From assembly GCF_002950945.1 (NCBI RefSeq), contig NZ_CP012673.1, positions 7,764,501 to 7,828,500 of the forward strand: a stretch of DNA of 64,000 nt. The letters run 5' to 3'. The position numbers were made by a program, and so were the translations under genes. This document shows, piece after piece, positions 39,926-49,034 of the stretch. Under the pieces are notes generated by a model. The model had not been told where the DNA came from. It saw nothing but the letters and a program-made list of their open reading frames with translations, and ran no database searches. The DNA comes from Sorangium cellulosum (lineage in GTDB: Bacteria > Myxococcota_A > Polyangia > Polyangiales > Polyangiaceae). Position 1 is the first letter of the stretch. Each line of letters starts with the position of its first letter.

Positions 39926-40852
39926 ATGCACCTCCCCCGGCGCCTCTTCCTGGGCCTCTGCGCTGCCGGCCTCGCCCCGGGCCGCGCCCTCGCGGACACC
40001 GCCGCCGCCGGCGCCGCGCCGTCTCCTGCCCCGCCCGCGCCTCCCCCGCCCGCCTTCGACGTCCGCGACCTCCAGGTCCCCGGCGACCGCGCCCTCGGCC
40101 GGCGGTTCACGCTGCTCGTCCCGAGGCACCTCGCCCCGGGCGAGCGGGTCCCGCTGCTCGTGCTCCTCCACGGCCTCGGCGAGACCGGGGACGAGCGCCT
40201 CGGCGCCCACGCCTGGCTCGAGCGCTACGGCCTCGGCTCGTCCTACGAGCGGCTCCGGCGCCCGCCGCTCGGCCGCACCACGCGCCGGAAGGACTGGACC
40301 GACGCGCGGCTCGCCGAGGTGAACGCCGCGCTCGCCGCGCAGCCGTTCCGCGGCCTCGCCGTCGCCTGCCCGTTCACGCCCAACGTGCACAAGGCCGCGA
40401 ACCCCGCCGCCGCCCTCGACGGCTACACGCGCTGGCTCGCGGACGTGGTCCTGCCCCGCGCCCGCGCCGAAGCCCCCGTCCTCGACGACGCCGCGCGTAC
40501 CTCGCTCGACGGCTGCTCGCTCGGCGGCTACGTCGGCCTGGAGGTCTTCCTGCGCAGGCCCGAGCTGTTCGGCGCCTGGGGCGGCGTCCAGTCCGCCCTC
40601 GGCGCCCACCGCGCCCCGGGCTACGCCGACCGGCTCGCAAAGGCCCTCGCCGCAGCCGGCCCACGCGACCTGCACCTGCTCACCAGCAAGGGCGACCCGT
40701 TCCACGACGCGAACACCGGCCTCGCCTCCGAGCTCGCGAAGCGCTCCATCACCCACACGCTCCGCGTCCTGCCCGGCCCGCACGACCAGCCCTGGCTGCG
40801 CGAGGCCGGCACGATCGAGATGCTGCTCTTCCACGACCGCCGGCCCCGCTGA
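39926..40852 (+). CDS. Exported alpha/beta-fold esterase
   Basis: A 308-residue hydrolase from the ATG at 39926. The leader MHLPRRLFLGLCAAGLAPG contains twin arginines followed by a hydrophobic stretch, so Tat export is possible, although the consensus is partial. An Ala/Pro linker precedes the domain. LLVLLHGLGETG supplies the oxyanion loop, GCSLGG the nucleophile (about S198), and TSKGDPFHDAN and GPHDQPW the likely Asp and His. The pattern fits the esterase D/polyhydroxybutyrate depolymerase-like group of serine esterases; the natural substrate is unknown. It is followed on the opposite strand by a broken toxin gene. Confidence 0.8.
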   Translation: MHLPRRLFLGLCAAGLAPGRALADTAAAGAAPSPAPPAPPPPAFDVRDLQVPGDRALGRRFTLLVPRHLAPGERVPLLVLLHGLGETGDERLGAHAWLERYGLGSSYERLRRPPLGRTTRRKDWTDARLAEVNAALAAQPFRGLAVACPFTPNVHKAANPAAALDGYTRWLADVVLPRARAEAPVLDDAARTSLDGCSLGGYVGLEVFLRRPELFGAWGGVQSALGAHRAPGYADRLAKALAAAGPRDLHLLTSKGDPFHDANTGLASELAKRSITHTLRVLPGPHDQPWLREAGTIEMLLFHDRRPR

Positions 40853-40927
40853 CCGCCACCGCAGCGCCGTGCGCCGGGGGCACGCGCCAGCGCCCGTGCC
40901 GCGCGCGGCGCGCGGCCGGACGCCAGA

Positions 40928-41313
40928 TCACCCGATGCGCTTCACGCCGTAGGCATCGAAGGCGATGTCCTGGCTCACGATCGGGATATCCTCGACGAGC
41001 GCCTGCGCGATCATGAGTCGATCAAAGGGGTCACGGTGATGAAACGGCAAGCAGCTGACCCGCGCGACGTGTCGCAGAGAAATATCAAGGAGGGCGATGT
41101 CGTTCATCATCATATGCTCCTTGATGAACACCTCGATGTCTCCTGGAACGGTGAGCTTGCCGAGGCTCACCTTGATCGCCATCTCCCAGGGCTCGCGGCG
41201 CTCATCAAGAGCTCGTTCGTAGGCTCCTCCAGGGAGCTCTGCGCCTCCGCGCTGAGCTGTGGGTCGTTCGCGATAAACCACAGGAAAGCATGCGTATCCA
41301 CCAGCAATCTCAC
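40928..41313 (-). pseudogene. PIN-domain toxin (VapC family) with a -1 frameshift
   Basis: Reading starts at the GTG at 41313, overlapping the antitoxin stop (GTGA), with RLLVDTHAFLWFIANDPQL, the normal PIN N-terminus with its first catalytic Asp. Near 41185-41195 the frame changes: before it ends LLMSAAS, and PWEMAIKVSLGKL continues in another frame to the stop at 40928, including DPFDRLMIAQ and VSQDIAFDAY with the remaining acidic residues. Restoring one base there would give an uninterrupted 128-residue VapC-like ribonuclease. Either the toxin is inactivated or the base is an assembly error. The antitoxin gene upstream is intact. Confidence 0.8.
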
Positions 41314-41546
41314 CGCTCGTACTCCGCGAAGTCGTCGAGAGGAGCGTTGAAATCCGGAGCCATCCAGATCTGCCCGGCGGCGCCGCCAGCCTTCCGCTGG
41401 GTCCCGGATCTCCCCGCGGGCATCGGCACTGGAACGAGCTGTACCGCAGACCCACCATGCACGATCACGACCGCCTCGCCGCCGCGAGCGACGCCCATCA
41501 GCTCATGAAGGCGGGCGAGCGCTTCATCCAAGGACACCTGCATCAT
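41310..41546 (-). CDS. Type II antitoxin, Phd/YefM-like, paired with the broken VapC
   Basis: A 78-residue protein from tandem ATGs at 41546/41543 (MMQVSLDEALARLHELM). The N-terminal helix-strand pattern (SLDEALARLHELMGVARGGEAVVIVHGG) is that of Phd/YefM-type antitoxins, where this part binds DNA and the C-terminal tail (WMAPDFNAPLDDFAEYER) wraps the toxin. The final LDDFAEY resembles the usual toxin-neutralising segment. Its stop overlaps the toxin start by four bases, the typical coupling. With the toxin frameshifted it may be an orphan antitoxin. Autoregulation of the operon is expected from the family. Confidence 0.8.
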   Translation of the reverse strand: MMQVSLDEALARLHELMGVARGGEAVVIVHGGSAVQLVPVPMPAGRSGTQRKAGGAAGQIWMAPDFNAPLDDFAEYER

Positions 41547-41642
41547 ACGGGCTGATTGTAGCGCAGCGACAGCGAGAATGGGACCGAAATCCCGGTGAGC
41601 TTCGGCCGTGCGGTCGTACCAGCAGGGACACCGGCTCGTCCC

Positions 41643-41845
41643 GTTGAGGATCTGCACGGGCTGCTCGACGATCTGCTCGGAGGCGGGCTGGAGCACGGCA
41701 CCACCTGCCTGCTCATCGGTCCGGCCGGCGCCGGCAAGAGCACGCTGCTCGCGGTCTACGCCCATGCGGTCGCCCGGGCGGGCGGCTCCGGCTCCACCTT
41801 CCTCCTCTGAGGAGCGCCCGGAGACGTTCGCCCGCGCCCGCCGCT
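41643..41845 (+). pseudogene. Frameshifted fragment of a KaiC-like ATPase domain
   Basis: About 200 bp that align closely with the second domain of the adjacent KaiC gene (42785-42985). They include DLLGGGLEHGT and the Walker A GPAGAGKS, then STFLL, where one extra base breaks the frame (tga) before the matching GAGCGCCCGGAGACG. Upstream and downstream parts of the domain are missing. The likely origin is a partial duplication, or the remains of a neighbouring paralogue. It sits between the antitoxin gene and the intact KaiC gene. Confidence 0.75.
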
Positions 41846-42008
41846 GCGCGCGACGGCGCTCGCCCGGCACACGCGCGCCGCCGACCAGCGCGAGCGCGCG
41901 AGGCGCGGCGGACGGGATGCACGCCGCGGACACCCCCTCTCGCACGGCCGCCCGGGATTCGCGCTCCCCCCGCAGGACACGCGCAGTCGCGCGCTCTAGA
42001 CTGTATCG

Positions 42009-43574
42009 ATGGGGGTAGATCGATCAGACCAGACAACCGCTCTCGGGCAGGAGCAGGCCGCCTCGGGCATTGAAGGCCTGGACTCCATCCTGCGCGGCGG
42101 ATTCTCGCGCGAGGAGATGCACCTCATCCAGGGAACCTCCGGCACCGGCAAGACCACGCTCGCGCTGCAGTTCCTCCTCGCCGGCGCCGCGGCCGGGGAG
42201 AGCGGGCTATACATCACGCTCGCCCAGAGCAAGAGGGGCCTGGAAGCGATCGCCCGTTCCCACGGGTGGTCGCTGGAAGGTGTGACCGTGCACGATCCGT
42301 CGCCCGACGACATGGCGGAGCACCTCGTCTCTGACCAGACGGTCCTGCGCACGGCGGACGTGGAGCTCGGCGAGCTCACCCGGCAGCTACGCGATGTGAT
42401 CGAGCAGACCCAGCCTCGCCGGGTCGTCTTCGACTCGGTCGGCGTGATCGGCCTGCTGGCCGGTAGCCCGTCGCGGTACCACCGCGAGATCGTGGTGCTC
42501 CGGCAGTTCCTGGTCGATCGGGGGTGCACGGCGCTGTTCCTCGGCGAATGGCCGACGGAGACGGCGCTGAAGCGCCCCGTGAGCTCCGAGTTTCACAGCC
42601 TGGCAGGCAGCGTGGTCCAAATGGAGCACACCGCCCCGGACTACGGCGAGGTCCGGCGGCGCCTGCGGGTGATCAAGGTCCGCGGGGTCGCTTTCCGGGG
42701 CGGATACCATGACTTCCGCATCCGGACGGGCGGGCTCGAGATCTACCCGCGTCAGGAGGTGCGCCATGGCGAGACGTACGGCGACTTCCGGCACATCCGG
42801 AGCGGGATCGAGTCGCTCGACCAGCTGCTCGGGGGCGGGCTGGAGCAGGGCACTGCCTGCCTGTTCATCGGTCCGTCCGGCAGCGGCAAGAGCACGCTGG
42901 CCGCGCTCTACGCGACCGCTGCCGCCCAGGGGGGCGACGCCGCCACCATCTTCCTCTTCGAGGAGCGCCCGGAGACGTTCAAGGCGCGGTCCACAGGGGT
43001 GGGCATCGACCTGCAGCCTCAGCTGGACAGCGGCCGGCTGACGCTCGTGCAGCTCGACTCGACGGACATCTCCCCGGGAGAGTTCGCGCACCGGGTCCGC
43101 GCGGCGGTGGACGGCGCCCATGCCAGGGTCATCGTGATCGACAGCCTCACGGGGTACTTCAACGCGATGGGGAACATCTCGTCCCTCTCGGTGCAGATGC
43201 ACGAGATGCTCAACTACCTGAGCGGCAGCGGGGTGCTCACGCTCCTCGTGGTGACCCAGGAGGGGTTCATGAGCGTCGGAGAAGTACCGAACGTGGACGT
43301 CAGCTACCTGTCGGACTCGATCCTCGCCCTGCGGTTCTTCGAGGCCGAGGGCCGCATCCGCAGGTGCGTGGCGGCCATCAAGAAGCGCAGAGGCGAACAC
43401 GAGACGACGCTCCGGGAGCTGTTCATCGGCCCCGAGGGTGTAAGTGTAGGAGAGGCACCGCTGCGGCAGTTCCACCACATCCTCAGCGGCATTCCCGAGC
43501 TGATCGACCCTGGCCAGGGCTGGAGGAGCAGCCAGGACGTGCCGCGGGGCGGCGAAGGAGGCCGCGGTGGATGA
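42009..43574 (+). CDS. Double-domain KaiC/RadA-like ATPase
   Basis: A 521-residue protein from the ATG at 42009 with two tandem KaiC domains, the layout of cyanobacterial KaiC. Domain 1 has Walker A GTSGTGKT (42-49) and domain 2 GPSGSGKS (288-295). Each is followed by the catalytic acidic region (LYITLAQ; IFLFEERPETF) and a Walker B-like stretch (RVVFDSVG; RVIVIDSLTG). No KaiA or KaiB gene is present. In other bacteria such proteins pair with histidine kinases in signalling. Its last 8 bases overlap the start of a hybrid histidine kinase, so translational coupling and a shared pathway are strongly suggested. Confidence 0.9.
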   Translation: MGVDRSDQTTALGQEQAASGIEGLDSILRGGFSREEMHLIQGTSGTGKTTLALQFLLAGAAAGESGLYITLAQSKRGLEAIARSHGWSLEGVTVHDPSPDDMAEHLVSDQTVLRTADVELGELTRQLRDVIEQTQPRRVVFDSVGVIGLLAGSPSRYHREIVVLRQFLVDRGCTALFLGEWPTETALKRPVSSEFHSLAGSVVQMEHTAPDYGEVRRRLRVIKVRGVAFRGGYHDFRIRTGGLEIYPRQEVRHGETYGDFRHIRSGIESLDQLLGGGLEQGTACLFIGPSGSGKSTLAALYATAAAQGGDAATIFLFEERPETFKARSTGVGIDLQPQLDSGRLTLVQLDSTDISPGEFAHRVRAAVDGAHARVIVIDSLTGYFNAMGNISSLSVQMHEMLNYLSGSGVLTLLVVTQEGFMSVGEVPNVDVSYLSDSILALRFFEAEGRIRRCVAAIKKRRGEHETTLRELFIGPEGVSVGEAPLRQFHHILSGIPELIDPGQGWRSSQDVPRGGEGGRGG

Positions 43575-45231
43575 CGCCCGCGCCGGGCCCGAGGCCTCAC
43601 CGTGCGACGAGCGCGTCCTGGTGCTGGCGCCGGTGGGGCGGGACACCTCGCTGCTGTGCCAGGTCCTGTTCCGGTGCCGGCTCGCGACCATGGCGTGCCG
43701 CCACATGGAGGAGCTCGCGTGTGCCCTGCGGGAGGGCGCGGGGGCTGTGCTGCTGACGGAGGAGGCGCTGGCGCCCGCGGCCATGCCAGACCTCCTCTCG
43801 GCGCTGTCCGCGCAGCCTTCGTGGTCGGATCTGCCCCTGGTGCTGCTGGCCGACGCGAAGCCGCGCTCGCGATCCGACCAGCAGACCATCACGGCGCTGC
43901 GGGAGGCCGGCAACCTGACGGTCCTGGACCGGCCTGTCGGCGAGCTGGCCCTCGTGACCGCTGTCCAGGCGGCGCTGCGGGCCCGGCGGCGGCAATACGA
44001 GATCCGCGAGCTGGTCGCGCGGGAGCAGGCGGCGCGGAAGGCCGCGGAGGCGGCGCAGCAGGCAGCGGAGGACGCCGTGCGCATCAAGGACGAGTTCCTC
44101 GCCACGGTGTCCCACGAGCTGCGCAACCCCCTGAACGCGATCCTGCTCTGGACGCGACTCCTGGGCAGCGGCCAGGTGGACGCGCTGAAGATGCAGCAGG
44201 GCTTGCAGGCGCTCGAGCGGAGCGCCAGGGCGCAATCGCAGCTCGTCGAGGACCTGCTGGACATCTCACGGATCATGGAGGGCAGGCTCCGCCTGAGCCT
44301 GCGGGACGTGGATCTGGCGCAGGTCGTCGGCGCGACGGTCGAGTCCGTCCGCCCCGCGGCCGAGGCCAAAGGCATCGGGCTCGAGGCCGCGGACGACGCC
44401 CAGGTTGGCCTGCTGCGCGTCGATCCCGACCGCATCCAGCAGGTGCTCTGGAACCTGCTGAGAAACGCCGTCAAGTTCACGCCGCCGGGCGGGCGCGTCT
44501 CGATCGGGGCGCGACGCGGCGGGGGCGAGGTCCACATCGCGGTCGCGGACACCGGCAGCGGGATCCGCCGCGAGCTCCTCCCGCGCGTGTTCGAGCGCTT
44601 CTGGCAAGCGGATATGACGGCGCAGCGGCGGCAGGGTGGGCTCGGGCTCGGGCTCGCGATCAGCCGCCAGCTCGTCGAGCTGCACGGCGGCACCCTCACC
44701 GTGGACAGCCCCGGGGAGGGGCTCGGCTCGGTGTTCACGGTGGCGCTCCCCGCCGGCGCCGCCGTGGACGGGGCCGGCGTGTTGGCCGCGGCGGGCCCGC
44801 GGGCGACGACCAGCCCGGCCGCGGCGGGGAGACCGCTGCAAGAGCTCCGGGTGCTGCTCGTGGAGGACGACCCCGACACGCGCGACGTGATGGCGTACAC
44901 GCTGAGGGCGCAGGGGGCCGAGGTGACGGCCGTCCCGTCGACCCAGGCGGCGCTGGACGTGCTGTCGGCGGCCGCGGGCGGCAGGCCGGACGTGCTGGTG
45001 AGCGACCTGGGGATGCCGGACATGGATGGCTACGAGCTGCTCCGCCGGCTCAGGGCGATGGAGGGAGAGCGGGGCGAGCCCGCGCTCCCGGCCGCGCTGG
45101 TCACGGCCTACGCCCGCCCGGACGACCGCGCGCGGGCGCTTTCGGCGGGGTTCGCCGCGCACCTCGCCAAGCCGGTCGAGCCGGAGCAGCTCGCCGCGGC
45201 CATCGAGCAGCTCGCCGGCCGGAGCGGCTGA
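43567..45231 (+). CDS. Hybrid histidine kinase with degenerate N-terminal receiver and C-terminal receiver
   Basis: A 554-residue soluble sensor kinase beginning at the GTG at 43567, overlapping the KaiC gene. Residues 15-140 resemble a receiver-like fold without a clear phospho-acceptor Asp. A short coiled coil (about 145-170) leads to HisKA with SHELRNPLNA (H183), then the ATPase with N box LWNLLRNAVKF, DTGSGI and GLGLGLAI. A C-terminal receiver (about 425-554) has EDDPDTR, VSDLGMPDMDG (D480) and AKPVEP, all needed for phosphotransfer. No membrane segment is present, so the signal is probably cytoplasmic, and the KaiC partner is the natural candidate to supply it. No output regulator is adjacent. 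Confidence 0.92.
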   Translation: MDDARAGPEASPCDERVLVLAPVGRDTSLLCQVLFRCRLATMACRHMEELACALREGAGAVLLTEEALAPAAMPDLLSALSAQPSWSDLPLVLLADAKPRSRSDQQTITALREAGNLTVLDRPVGELALVTAVQAALRARRRQYEIRELVAREQAARKAAEAAQQAAEDAVRIKDEFLATVSHELRNPLNAILLWTRLLGSGQVDALKMQQGLQALERSARAQSQLVEDLLDISRIMEGRLRLSLRDVDLAQVVGATVESVRPAAEAKGIGLEAADDAQVGLLRVDPDRIQQVLWNLLRNAVKFTPPGGRVSIGARRGGGEVHIAVADTGSGIRRELLPRVFERFWQADMTAQRRQGGLGLGLAISRQLVELHGGTLTVDSPGEGLGSVFTVALPAGAAVDGAGVLAAAGPRATTSPAAAGRPLQELRVLLVEDDPDTRDVMAYTLRAQGAEVTAVPSTQAALDVLSAAAGGRPDVLVSDLGMPDMDGYELLRRLRAMEGERGEPALPAALVTAYARPDDRARALSAGFAAHLAKPVEPEQLAAAIEQLAGRSG

Positions 45232-45304
45232 GGGCGGGGCGGCCCTCCGGGGACCTTCTTCCCTGTCGTCATCGAGACGAGCCGCTTTTACCATGGACGG
45301 GCTC

Positions 45305-45787
45305 ATGAAGACGAACGCGGCACGTATCCTCGACGGCCTCGGCATCCGCTACGAGCTGCGCACGTACGAGGTGGATCCCGAGGACCTGAGCGCGACCACG
45401 GTGGCCAGGAAGGTCGGCCTGCCGCCGGAGCAGGTGTGGAAGACGCTGGTGGCGCGCGGCGATCGCCACGGCGTCTGCCTGGCGGTGGTGCCGGGCAACG
45501 CCCAGCTCGATCTGAAGGCGCTGGCGCGGCTCACCGGAGACCGGAAGGTCGACACCGCGCCGCTCAAGGAGGTCCAGCCGCTCACGGGCTACGTGCGGGG
45601 CGGGGTCACGGCGCTCGGGGCGAAGAAGGCCTATCCCGTCTACGCCGACGAGACGATCGCGCTGTTCGATGTCGTCTCCGTCTCGGCCGGCGTGCGGGGC
45701 ACGCAGATCCTCCTGTCCCCGGACGACTACCTGCGCGCGACCGGCGCCAGGGTAGGGCCGATCGCCCTGCCCGGCGGGGCCGATTGA
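45305..45787 (+). CDS. ybaK: Cys-tRNA(Pro)/Cys-tRNA(Cys) deacylase
   Basis: A 160-residue trans-editing factor of the YbaK/ProX group, which hydrolyses Cys (or Ala) mischarged on tRNA(Pro) and so prevents mistranslation. The start MKTNAARILDGLGIRYELR is at 45305; an in-frame ATG at 45293 would add four residues. Family features are clear: VARKVGLPPEQVWKTLVARG, AVVPGNAQLDLKALARL and GYVRGGVTALGAKKAYPVY. Length and composition are normal. It stands 73 bp after the histidine kinase and is probably expressed independently as a housekeeping gene. Confidence 0.9.
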   Translation: MKTNAARILDGLGIRYELRTYEVDPEDLSATTVARKVGLPPEQVWKTLVARGDRHGVCLAVVPGNAQLDLKALARLTGDRKVDTAPLKEVQPLTGYVRGGVTALGAKKAYPVYADETIALFDVVSVSAGVRGTQILLSPDDYLRATGARVGPIALPGGAD

Positions 45788-45812
45788 GCGCGCGCGCCGC
45801 CGGGAACGCGGT

Positions 45813-46763
45813 ATGGTATCCCGTGTGAGCAGCCGTGGCAGCAGCGCGGTCGGGCGGCCGGCCAGGCCCCCGGCCCCGCGCGCTGCCGAGCGCCTGGCCG
45901 CCGTCCGGGCGGGTAGCGAGGACATGAGCCGAGTTGCCTGGGATCCGAGGGAGCTGAGCAACGCCGAGCTGCGCCGGCGCTGCGAGCGTTGCCGTCCGTG
46001 GGAGCTCGGGCTCGGGGCGGTCCAGCTCGCCGCGTCGACCGCCGCGGGCGGCGCCGTGCTCGCCGCGGCCGCCGCCTGCATCCCGGGGCTGGTCCAGTGC
46101 ATCAGCGTGGGCCCGGCGCTCGCCGCGGGCATCGTCGTCTGGGAGGCGCTCGGGGTGGGAAAGGCGTGGCTGCCCGGCGCGGCGTGCCGCGACGAGCTCG
46201 CCTTCCGCGACTGGCACGCGGGGCTGTCCCCGTGGGTGGGGCCGCGGGCGCTCCGGCGCTGGGCGGAGCGCGCCATGGCGCAGGAGCGGGCGCCGGACTG
46301 GCTGCTCGTGCTCGAGGGCGTCGCTCCCGGCTCGGGCGCGCGGCGCTGGGCCAAGATCGAGATCGCCCGGCCCCCGTCGTCCGCCGCGCCGTTCCGGGCG
46401 CAGGCGAGCGGGCACGCGCTCCTCCGCGCCGGCGGGACCGGCGGGGCAGCGTCGCGCGAGAGGCACCTCGCGCCGGACGAGCTCGACGACGTGCTCGAGT
46501 CGCTCGCGGCCTTTCCGGACGGCCTCTCTCTCGCGCGCCCCTCCTCGCCGCCCCCGCCGGCGACGCCGCGCGACACTTCGCCGCCCGCGCCGCGCGGCCG
46601 CTGCGACGTGCTGGTCGCCAGGCGAGCGCCGTTCGCCGCGGTGCAGCTGTCCTGCGAGCTCCCGTGGCTCGAGCCGGACCCGCGGGAGCCCTCAGCGGCC
46701 CTGCTCCGCAGCCTCGTCCAGGTGGCCTGGCCCGAGGACGAGATCACCTGTCGCTCCGCGTGA
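45813..46763 (+). CDS. Hypothetical membrane-associated protein
   Basis: A 316-residue protein if the ATG at 45813 is used; the ATG at 45924 (MSRVAWDPRELSNAELR) has gagga just before it and would give 279 residues, and I cannot decide between them. Two hydrophobic segments (AVQLAASTAAGGAVLAAAAACI; PALAAGIVVWEALG) lie near residues 67-115 and could form a hairpin in the membrane. The remainder is soluble, with a Pro-rich linker (SSPPPPATPRDTSPPAP) near 255 and several Cys residues. No known domain is recognised. Strong third-position GC supports coding. It is followed by a gap that contains a direct repeat and then by a kinase gene. Confidence 0.55.
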   Translation: MVSRVSSRGSSAVGRPARPPAPRAAERLAAVRAGSEDMSRVAWDPRELSNAELRRRCERCRPWELGLGAVQLAASTAAGGAVLAAAAACIPGLVQCISVGPALAAGIVVWEALGVGKAWLPGAACRDELAFRDWHAGLSPWVGPRALRRWAERAMAQERAPDWLLVLEGVAPGSGARRWAKIEIARPPSSAAPFRAQASGHALLRAGGTGGAASRERHLAPDELDDVLESLAAFPDGLSLARPSSPPPPATPRDTSPPAPRGRCDVLVARRAPFAAVQLSCELPWLEPDPREPSAALLRSLVQVAWPEDEITCRSA

Positions 46764-46800
46764 GCCCCCGCGCCGGCGCTGCGCGCGCAGCCACGGTGCG

Positions 46801-46864
46801 TCCGCCGGCGATGCACATCCAGGCCGTCGAGGCCTCCGCCGGCGATGCACATCCAGGCCGTCGA
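46801..46864. repeat. Direct repeat of 30 bp (two copies)
   Basis: tccgccggcg...ggccgtcga occurs at 46801-46830 and 46835-46864, separated by four bases, in the gap between a hypothetical gene and a kinase gene. It is probably a local duplication. Confidence 0.9.
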
Positions 46865-47012
46865 ATCAACACGACGCCGCGGTCGCGCCGGGGCATCCGG
46901 CTCGCCGGTACATCGTGCATCCAGCGTGCCTGCCGGGGCGGCGCGCGCCCCTCCCGATGCTTCCCGATGCTTCGTTGCGGTGCGTGGGGCGCTTCGCTAG
47001 GCTGCTTTTTGT

Positions 47013-48902
47013 TTGATAGGCCAGACGCTTGACCGCAAGTACAGGCTCGTGCGCCTCCTCGGCGAGGGGGGGATGGGCGCCGTGTACGAGGCGGAGCACG
47101 CGGCGATGCACCGGCGCGTCGCGGTCAAGGTCCTGCATGGCCGGCGTCTCGCCCCCGGGCGCGGCGGGGTGCAGCGCTTCCGCCGCGAGGCGGTGGCGGC
47201 GGGCGCGATCGACAACGCGCACATCGTCCAGGTGCTCGACGCGGGCACCGACGAGGAGACGGGCACCTCGTACATCGCCATGGAGCTCCTCCAGGGGGAG
47301 GACCTCCAGCAGCGCATCGATCAGACCGGCGCCCTGCCCGCCGACGTGGTGCTGCGCATCGGCGCCCAGGCGCTCGCGGGCCTGCAGCGGGCGCACGAGG
47401 CGCACATCGTCCACCGCGACATCAAGCCGGCGAACCTCTTCCTCGCGCAGCGGCCGGGCGGCGAGCTCACGGTCAAGGTCCTCGACTTCGGCATCGCGAA
47501 GATCATCGCGGATCCGCTGCTCGCGCCGCACACCGCGGGGCTGACGAACACCGACAGCTTCCTCGGCTCGCCGCTCTACATGTCGCCCGAGCAGGTGCTG
47601 AACAGCCGCGACGTCGACCACCGGACCGACCTCTGGTCGCTCGCGAGCGCGCTCTACTGCGCCCTCGCCGGCCACGCGCCCCACCAGCAGGTCGGCACGG
47701 TGGGCAGGCTCATCTTCAGCATCTGCAGCAGCCCGCCCCCGCCGCTCCACGAGGTGGCGCCCTGGGTGCCGCTCGAGGTGTCCCGCGTCCTCCACGGCGC
47801 CCTCGCGCTCGAGGCCGAGAAGCGTTACCCGAGCGCCGCCGCCATGCTCGAGGTGATCCGCCCGCTGCTCCAGGGCGGCACCGACCTCCACGAGTCGATG
47901 ATGCTCCCCGCGGTCAGCAAGCGGCGGCTCACGTCCTACGCGCCCACCGTCGAGCAGGCGCCGCTCGACGAGGAAGCCGGGATCGAGGCCGGAGGCGCCG
48001 CCGGGAGGACTGATGTCGTCGACGACGACCGCGCGGCGCCGGTCGACGGCGAGCCTCCGGTGAGCAACAAGGCCCCTCCGCCGCGCGTGGAGGAGACGCT
48101 GGTGGCCGGGCAGGCGGCGGCGCGCCCGGAGACGACGCTGGTCGCTGGGCTCACGGCGGCGAGCGCCGGGCAGGCGGCGAGCGCCGGGCAGGCGGCGAGC
48201 GCCGGGCAGGCGTTGACGGCACGCGAGGTGTCCTCCGGCACGAAGGAGGTGAATCCGGCCGCGAGCCGCGCCGGCGACTCGTCTGCGCCGGTGGAGACCT
48301 CCCTCGACGACCGGGGCGCACCTCGGGCCGCTCCGGGAGCGGGAGGCCCGAGGCGAACGCGGTGGGCGAGGCCGATGACCACGGCGCTGGCGGGCGTGGC
48401 GCTCCTCGGCGCGCTCGGCGTCTTCAGGGTCTACGAGGGCCCGAAAGCCCTCCCGTCGCAGCCGGGGATGACCGGCGCCGGGGCGTCCTCGGAGTCTGCG
48501 TCGCTGCCCGAGAGCCTGAGGGCTTCCGGATTGTCGCGAGCGCCCTTGGTCGCGCTGGCGCCGCCGTTCCGGCGAGTTCAGCTCACCGTGATTCCCGGCG
48601 ACGCCTCGGTCGAGATCGACTCCAGGCCTGCGCGGGTGTCCGGAGGGCGCGTCGAGATCGAGGGCGCCCTCGGGAGCGTGCATCGCGTCCGCATCTCCAA
48701 GGGGAAAGAGCAGAAGCAGATCGATGTCTTCGTCACGGAGCTCGGCGCGCACCCGCCGAAGGTGGAGCTCCGGAGAGTCCCGGCCCGCCCGACGAAGGCC
48801 CCGCGCCTCCCCGGCGCCGCGCCGCCGGACGCGGCGGACCGAGCGCGGGCCGCGCCGGCCGCGTCGGCGCAAGAAGACGGCCCGATCCACACGCCGAGGT
48901 GA
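47013..48902 (+). CDS. Hanks-type serine/threonine protein kinase, transmembrane, PEGA-like C-terminus
   Basis: A 629-residue kinase. The start is a TTG at 47013 giving MIGQTLDRKYRLVRLLGEGG, the standard N-terminus of this kinase group; no ATG or GTG in this position fits. Landmarks: LGEGGMGAVY, K39, HRDIKPAN (HRD 134-136), DFG 158-160 and GSPLYMSPEQ. A variable linker (280-445) includes three copies of ASAGQA (near 383-400). One hydrophobic helix (MTTALAGVALLGALGVF) at about 453-470 precedes a beta-rich tail with VQLTVIPGDASVEIDSRPARVSG, which looks like a PEGA domain for extracytoplasmic binding. The signal and substrate are unknown. Confidence 0.9.
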   Translation: MIGQTLDRKYRLVRLLGEGGMGAVYEAEHAAMHRRVAVKVLHGRRLAPGRGGVQRFRREAVAAGAIDNAHIVQVLDAGTDEETGTSYIAMELLQGEDLQQRIDQTGALPADVVLRIGAQALAGLQRAHEAHIVHRDIKPANLFLAQRPGGELTVKVLDFGIAKIIADPLLAPHTAGLTNTDSFLGSPLYMSPEQVLNSRDVDHRTDLWSLASALYCALAGHAPHQQVGTVGRLIFSICSSPPPPLHEVAPWVPLEVSRVLHGALALEAEKRYPSAAAMLEVIRPLLQGGTDLHESMMLPAVSKRRLTSYAPTVEQAPLDEEAGIEAGGAAGRTDVVDDDRAAPVDGEPPVSNKAPPPRVEETLVAGQAAARPETTLVAGLTAASAGQAASAGQAASAGQALTAREVSSGTKEVNPAASRAGDSSAPVETSLDDRGAPRAAPGAGGPRRTRWARPMTTALAGVALLGALGVFRVYEGPKALPSQPGMTGAGASSESASLPESLRASGLSRAPLVALAPPFRRVQLTVIPGDASVEIDSRPARVSGGRVEIEGALGSVHRVRISKGKEQKQIDVFVTELGAHPPKVELRRVPARPTKAPRLPGAAPPDAADRARAAPAASAQEDGPIHTPR

Positions 48903-49034
48903 GCTCCGGCCCCGGCTGGAGGCACGTCGCCTTGGCGCCGGTGTCACGAGGCCCCAGCGCGTGCTGCGCCGCTCTGCCCCCCGACCGCTGGCCAAGGGCT
49001 GAAGCGACGAAACAACGAGTCCCTGCTTCAGCGA

